DNA of 64,000 bases from contig NZ_JAFMTB010000001.1 in assembly GCF_017916475.1 (NCBI RefSeq), forward strand, positions 930,001 through 994,000, written 5' to 3'. The first letter of the stretch is position 1, and each line of letters starts with the position of its first letter. The stretch comes from Patulibacter sp. SYSU D01012 (GTDB lineage: Bacteria > Actinomycetota > Thermoleophilia > Solirubrobacterales > Solirubrobacteraceae). A program made the translations under genes and the position numbers. This document shows positions 60,397 through 64,000 of the stretch, piece after piece. The notes below the pieces were generated by a model. The model made no database searches, was not told the origin of the DNA, and saw nothing but the letters and a program-made list of their open reading frames with translations.

Positions 60397-61674
60397 CTAC
60401 GCCGGCCCGGCGGCCGCGGCCGCGTCGGCCTGCGCGGTCGCCTCGGCCAGCTCGGCCTCGGCGACGTCGGCGTCGTAGGCCAGCAGCGCCGGGAACGCCA
60501 CCGCGATCAGCCCGGCGGCAGCCACGCACGCCACCCCGCCGGAGACGACGGAGAAGCGCGCCGAGGTCAGCGACGCGACCGCGCCGCCCTCGACGTCGCC
60601 CAGCCGCGGCCCGCTCTGCACTACGAGGGAGAAGACGGACGACATGCGGCCGCGCATGGCGTCCGGCGTGACGGTCTGGTTGATCGTCGACCGGCAGACC
60701 GCCGAGACGCTGTCGGCGGCGCCCGCGAGCGCGAGCAGCAGCATCGCCAGCCCCAGCGACGGGACCAGGCCGGCGACCGCGATCGCCGCGCCCCACGCGA
60801 TCACCGCCACGACGACGATCCGCCCCAGCCGCCGCGCGCCGTCGAGCCACCCGGCGGTCAGGGCGGCGGCCGTCGCGCCGACCGACACGGCGGCGTTCAG
60901 CAGCCCGGTCCCCGTCGCGCCCGCGTGGTAGACGGAGAGCGACAGGACGGGGAAGAGCGTGCGCGGCATGCCGAAGGTCATCGCCGACAGGTCGATCGCG
61001 AACGAGCCCAGCAGCGCGCGGCGCGAGCGGACGAAGCGCAGGCCCTCGCCGATCGATCGCCACACGCCCACGTCGTCGACGGTCGCGCCGCGCGGCGCCT
61101 GCGGCGAGAGGGGCAGGACGGACGCGACCATCCCCAGGCAGGTGGCGGCGTCGATCGCGTAGGCCGTGCCCAGGCCGCCGACGGCGATCAGGACGCCGCC
61201 GAGCGCCGGGCCGACCACCATCGTCACCTGCATCAGGCCGAACGACAGCGCCAGCGCCGGCCGCAGCTTGCCGGGCGGGACGACGTTGGGCACGATCGAC
61301 GAGCGCATGACGTTCTGCACCGCGTTGCCGCCCGCGAGCAGCGCGCCGAGGACGTACAGCAGCGCCACGGGCGGCTCGCCCAGGTACGCGCCGACGGCGA
61401 GCGCGCCCGACAGCAGCACGAGCGCGATCTGCACGAGCAGCAGCACCCGCCGCCGGTCCACCCGGTCGGCGAGCGCGCCGCCGTAGAGCGACAGCGCGAC
61501 GAGGGGCAGCAGCTCGAACGCCCCGAGCAGCCCGGACTGCGCGGGCGAGTGCGTCTGCACGTACAGCTGGTACGGCAGCGCGACGAGGGTCGCCTGCGTG
61601 CCCAGCCCCGTCAGGGTCGAGCCCAGGATCAGCAGCCGCAGGTCACGGGACTCGCGCAGCGGCGACAGATCCAT
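60397..61674 (-). CDS. MFS exporter, EntS-like
   Basis: 425 residues from the ATG at 61674, about twelve helices. It begins MDLSPLRESRDLRLLILGSTLTGLGTQATLVALPYQLYV, the usual EntS (enterobactin exporter) start with P-L-R and L-P-Y-Q-L/V-Y; loop 2-3 is YGGALADRVDRRRVLLLVQI. Further motifs are LGALLAGGNAVQNVMRSSIVPNVVPP, typical of the EntS-type family, and GLRFVRSRRALLGSFAIDLSAMTFGMPRTLFP. It may export siderophores or other compounds; there are no siderophore genes here. A GTG at 61719 is an alternative start that overlaps a TAGGTG box. Confidence 0.87.
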   Translation of the reverse strand: MDLSPLRESRDLRLLILGSTLTGLGTQATLVALPYQLYVQTHSPAQSGLLGAFELLPLVALSLYGGALADRVDRRRVLLLVQIALVLLSGALAVGAYLGEPPVALLYVLGALLAGGNAVQNVMRSSIVPNVVPPGKLRPALALSFGLMQVTMVVGPALGGVLIAVGGLGTAYAIDAATCLGMVASVLPLSPQAPRGATVDDVGVWRSIGEGLRFVRSRRALLGSFAIDLSAMTFGMPRTLFPVLSLSVYHAGATGTGLLNAAVSVGATAAALTAGWLDGARRLGRIVVVAVIAWGAAIAVAGLVPSLGLAMLLLALAGAADSVSAVCRSTINQTVTPDAMRGRMSSVFSLVVQSGPRLGDVEGGAVASLTSARFSVVSGGVACVAAAGLIAVAFPALLAYDADVAEAELAEATAQADAAAAAGPA

Positions 61675-61932
61675 CGTCAGGCTCGCCCGCAGGCGGCCGA
61701 AGCGGGACGGCGCCGGCACCTAGGGGCGGCCCGACGGGGCGGGGAGGGGGCGGCGCGCCATGGAGTGCTTGTAGCACGCGAGGATCGGCGGTCCGTGGGC
61801 CTGGCGCGTCGGCGCTCGGCGCGTCGCGCCCGCCGCGTCGGGCCGGCGCCGATCCCTCGTCCCGCCGGGCCGCCCGGCGCGGTCGGCTAGCGTCGCCCGT
61901 AGGTCCCGACCACGACGAAAGGGAGTCCCCGC

Positions 61933-61998
61933 ATGCCGACCATCCCCGCTCCGCGCGCCCAGGCGGCCGCGTCCACGCCCACCGGGAGCGCCCGATGA
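61933..61998 (+). CDS. 21-codon leader ORF coupled to qor
   Basis: ATG at 61933 with a Shine-Dalgarno-like AAAGGGAG 8 bases upstream encodes MPTIPAPRAQAAASTPTGSAR. Its TGA (61996-61998) overlaps the ATG of the quinone oxidoreductase as ATGA. A TAGCGT box at 61889-61894 is the likely -10. Predicted from layout only. The rest of the gap 61675-61932 has no other signal. Confidence 0.5.
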   Translation: MPTIPAPRAQAAASTPTGSAR

Positions 61999-62918
61999 AG
62001 GCCGTCGTCGTCACGCAGGCCGGCGGCCCCGAGGTGCTGCAGGTGCAGGACCGTCCGGACCCCGAGCCCGCCGTCGACCAGGCCGTCGTCCGCCTCGCCG
62101 CGGCCAACGTCAACCCGACCGACGTCGCGGCCCGCCAGGGTCTGTACCCGCCGAACTTCGGCATCGAGGGCCCGCCGTACGTCCTGGGCTGGGACCTGGC
62201 CGGCGAGGTCGTCGCGGTCGGCGACGGGGTCCACGACTTCTCTCCGGGCGACCACGTCGTCGGGATGATCCCCTGGTACGCGGCGGGCGGCCGCTTCGGC
62301 GCCTACGCCGAGCTCGTGCTGCTCGAGGCCCACTGGCTCGTGCCGCTGCCCGACCGGCTCGACCCGGTGCAGGCGGCGACCGTGCCGCTCAACGCGCTGA
62401 CGGCCCAGCAGGCGCTGCGCCTGTTCGGCGCGGCGGCCGGCGACGAGCTGCTGATCACGGGCGCGTCCGGCGCGGTCGGCTCGTTCGCGGTGCAGCTGGC
62501 GAAGGAGCAGGGCCTGCAGGTCACCGCGGTCGCCGGCACCGACGACGAGGCGTGGGTGCGCGAGCTGGGGGCCGACACCGTGCTGCCGCGCGACGCCGAC
62601 CTGTCCGCGATCGGCACGTTCCCGTACGTCTTCGACGCCGTCCCCGTCGGGGCCGACGCCTTCCCGGCCGCGGCCCGCGGCGGCACGATCGTCACCACGC
62701 GCGCCCTGCGCGAGAAGCCCGACCCCGACTCCGGCGTGACGCTGCGGCCGATGCTCATCGAGCAGGACACCCCGGCGCTCGAGGACCTCGTCGGCCAGGT
62801 CGCCGCCGGGCGCCTGAAGACCCGGGTGTCGCAGACCGTGCCGCTGGCCGACGCGGCCGAGGCGCACCGCCTGGTCGAGGAGCGCGGGCGGCGCGGCAAG
62901 GTCGTGCTGGTGCCGTAG
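61995..62918 (+). CDS. NADPH:quinone oxidoreductase, zinc-independent MDR family
   Basis: 307 residues. Medium-chain dehydrogenase fold: KAVVVTQAGGPEVLQVQDRPDPEP is the Qor start, LGWDLAGEVVAVGDGVHDFSPGDHVVG is the GroES-like domain, and the NADP-binding motif is LLITGASGAVGSFAVQLAKEQGLQVTAVAG (A-x-G-x-x-G). The catalytic zinc ligands of alcohol dehydrogenases are absent. The family reduces quinones or enones with NADPH. The ATG at 61995 overlaps the stop of a 21-codon leader ORF; its own GGGAG 6 bases upstream lies within that ORF. It converges on the molybdopterin oxidoreductase. Confidence 0.92.
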   Translation: MKAVVVTQAGGPEVLQVQDRPDPEPAVDQAVVRLAAANVNPTDVAARQGLYPPNFGIEGPPYVLGWDLAGEVVAVGDGVHDFSPGDHVVGMIPWYAAGGRFGAYAELVLLEAHWLVPLPDRLDPVQAATVPLNALTAQQALRLFGAAAGDELLITGASGAVGSFAVQLAKEQGLQVTAVAGTDDEAWVRELGADTVLPRDADLSAIGTFPYVFDAVPVGADAFPAAARGGTIVTTRALREKPDPDSGVTLRPMLIEQDTPALEDLVGQVAAGRLKTRVSQTVPLADAAEAHRLVEERGRRGKVVLVP

Positions 62919-63032
62919 GCGGCCGGGCGGCGCGCCGTCCGGCCCGTGCGCGCCGGCCGCCGGGCCGCCGCGTCCACGGGCGGCCAGCGAGGACGGCGGC
63001 AGCGGCGGCGCCGCCCGCACGGGACGCCCGGG

Positions 63033-64000
63033 TCAGTCCGCGGCGACCGCCACCCGCGCGGCGGCCCGCACCGTCACGGGGATCCCGTTCAGGACGGCGG
63101 TCCCCGAGATCGCGTCGGTCTGCGCGTCGTCGGTCAGGACGTTCGAGTTCGTGCCCGGCCGGCGCGCCGCGACGTCCAGGCGGGCGCCCGGGGCGTCGTG
63201 GCCCCAGCCGTGCGGCAGCGAGACCACGCCGGGCCGGATGGCGTCCGTCACCTCGACGGGCGCCTGCACCTCGCCGGCGCGCGAGGCGATCCGCGCGTCC
63301 GCGCCGTTCTCCAGCCCCAGGCGCGCGGCGTCGTCGGGGTGCACCTGCAGCGTGCAGCGCGCCGGGCCGCCGGCCAGCAGCGGCAGGTTGTGCATCCACG
63401 AGTTGTTCGACCGCAGGTGCCGGCGGCCGACGAGGACGAGCGCGTCGGGGTCGACCGGCTCGTCGAGCTCGGTCGCCAGGCGCGGCAGGTCGGCCACGAT
63501 CGGCGCGGGCGCCAGCTCGATGCGGCCGCTCGGCGTGCGCAGCGCGTCCGGCAGTCGCGGCTGCAGCGGGCCGAGGTCCACGCCGTGCGGCGCGGCCTCC
63601 AGGTCGGCCAGCGTCAGGTCGTGCGGGCCGGCGCGCAGCAGCAGGTCGACCATCCGCGCCGGCCCGGTCCGCGGCGCGCCGTCGGCGTCGACCAGCTCGG
63701 CCAGCACGTCGCCGGGCTCGCGGCCGTGCAGCGGCGACGCCGGCGAGCGGGCCTCCTTCCGCGCGGCCTCGGCCGCGACGAAGCCATCCATCGCGGCGAC
63801 GTCGGCGTCCGGGCCCTGCCCGGTGACGACGCCGACGAGCCGCAGCAGGATCTCCCACTCCTGCAGCGCGCCGTCCGGGGCCGGCAGGACCGGCGGCGAC
63901 CACACCGCGACGTTGCGCACCGCCAGCTGGGTGAAGACGAGGTCGTAGTGGCTCTTCTCCAGGACGGACGGCGGCGGCAGCACCACGTGCGCGTGGCGCG
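63033..64000 (-). CDS. Molybdopterin oxidoreductase, C-terminal part (runs off window)
   Basis: The frame stays open to the window edge, about 322 residues visible. ADHVVLPPPS-like HAHVVLPPPSVLEKSHYDLVF is the end of the catalytic molybdopterin domain, followed by TPSGRIELAPAP and the molybdopterin dinucleotide-binding domain: LVLVGRRHLRSNNSWMHNLP, VHPDDAARLGLENGADARI, VTDAIRPGVVSLPHGWGHD, and the end GTAVLNGIPVTVRA. This is the late pattern of formate dehydrogenase/assimilatory nitrate reductase-like enzymes. The Cys/Sec and Fe-S motifs are outside the window. No accessory gene is adjacent. Confidence 0.88.
   Translation of the reverse strand, partial: RHAHVVLPPPSVLEKSHYDLVFTQLAVRNVAVWSPPVLPAPDGALQEWEILLRLVGVVTGQGPDADVAAMDGFVAAEAARKEARSPASPLHGREPGDVLAELVDADGAPRTGPARMVDLLLRAGPHDLTLADLEAAPHGVDLGPLQPRLPDALRTPSGRIELAPAPIVADLPRLATELDEPVDPDALVLVGRRHLRSNNSWMHNLPLLAGGPARCTLQVHPDDAARLGLENGADARIASRAGEVQAPVEVTDAIRPGVVSLPHGWGHDAPGARLDVAARRPGTNSNVLTDDAQTDAISGTAVLNGIPVTVRAAARVAVAAD

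Overview
The window is very GC-rich, densely coded DNA from a high-GC actinobacterium. The gene families point to the Thermoleophilia/Solirubrobacterales branch, although no rRNA or marker gene here proves that placement. Supporting traits are the Rv2578c-type radical SAM protein, SigB/F-type sigma factor, LytR-CpsA-Psr protein, secreted clan GH-A enzymes, and many genes that start 5-9 bases after a TANNNT box with no leader (leaderless transcription). No plasmid, phage, insertion sequence, rRNA or CRISPR array is visible. The only complete tRNA is the one for selenocysteine.

Layout. 1-3.8 kb: a MocR-type regulator (cut by the window edge) divergent from an EamA exporter, an MFS transporter divergent from a GntR/FCD regulator, and a VOC protein. 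3.8-20.4 kb: cobalamin genes interspersed with others: cobB; an operon cobA-cbiM-cobO-apgM-like; cobJ; and a single protein joining the cobalt chelatase CbiX to the cobalt importer ATPase CbiO. Between them lie a surface protein, an old-yellow-enzyme reductase, an intein-containing radical SAM protein behind a LexA-like box, and several non-coding repeat arrays. The transmembrane partner cbiQ is at 42 kb.

23.7-39.8 kb is a selenium/formate block, almost all on the minus strand: fdhD, a Na+/H+ antiporter, selA, selB, tRNA-Sec, selD, two MpsC/DUF2294 proteins, rpiA, an LCP protein and a three-gene membrane formate dehydrogenase (nrfD-type anchor, four-cluster Fe-S subunit, large molybdopterin subunit). 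The large subunit contains an in-frame TGA followed by a SECIS-like hairpin, so the block carries the core machinery (tRNA, SelA, SelB, SelD) for making and inserting selenocysteine, plus its client enzyme and that enzyme's FdhD maturase.

40-51 kb holds short-chain dehydrogenases, a CpdA-like phosphoesterase, MFS exporters, a second gene behind an identical LexA-like box, a RutE-like nitroreductase, a SigB/F-type sigma factor, a TetR-acyl-CoA dehydrogenase pair and a third MpsC/DUF2294 protein. 51.7-60.1 kb is a secreted-protein region: two paralogous OmpA-domain proteins and two GH-A-fold glycosidase-like proteins, several followed by strong hairpins. The right end has an EntS-like MFS protein, a quinone oxidoreductase with a coupled leader ORF, and the C-terminal part of a second molybdopterin oxidoreductase that runs off the window.

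The most unusual items are the CbiX-CbiO fusion, tiny leader ORFs that overlap the starts of selB, cbiQ and qor, two identical SOS-like palindromes placed on start codons, and mirror-symmetric repeat arrays at 6.2 and 14.4 kb.
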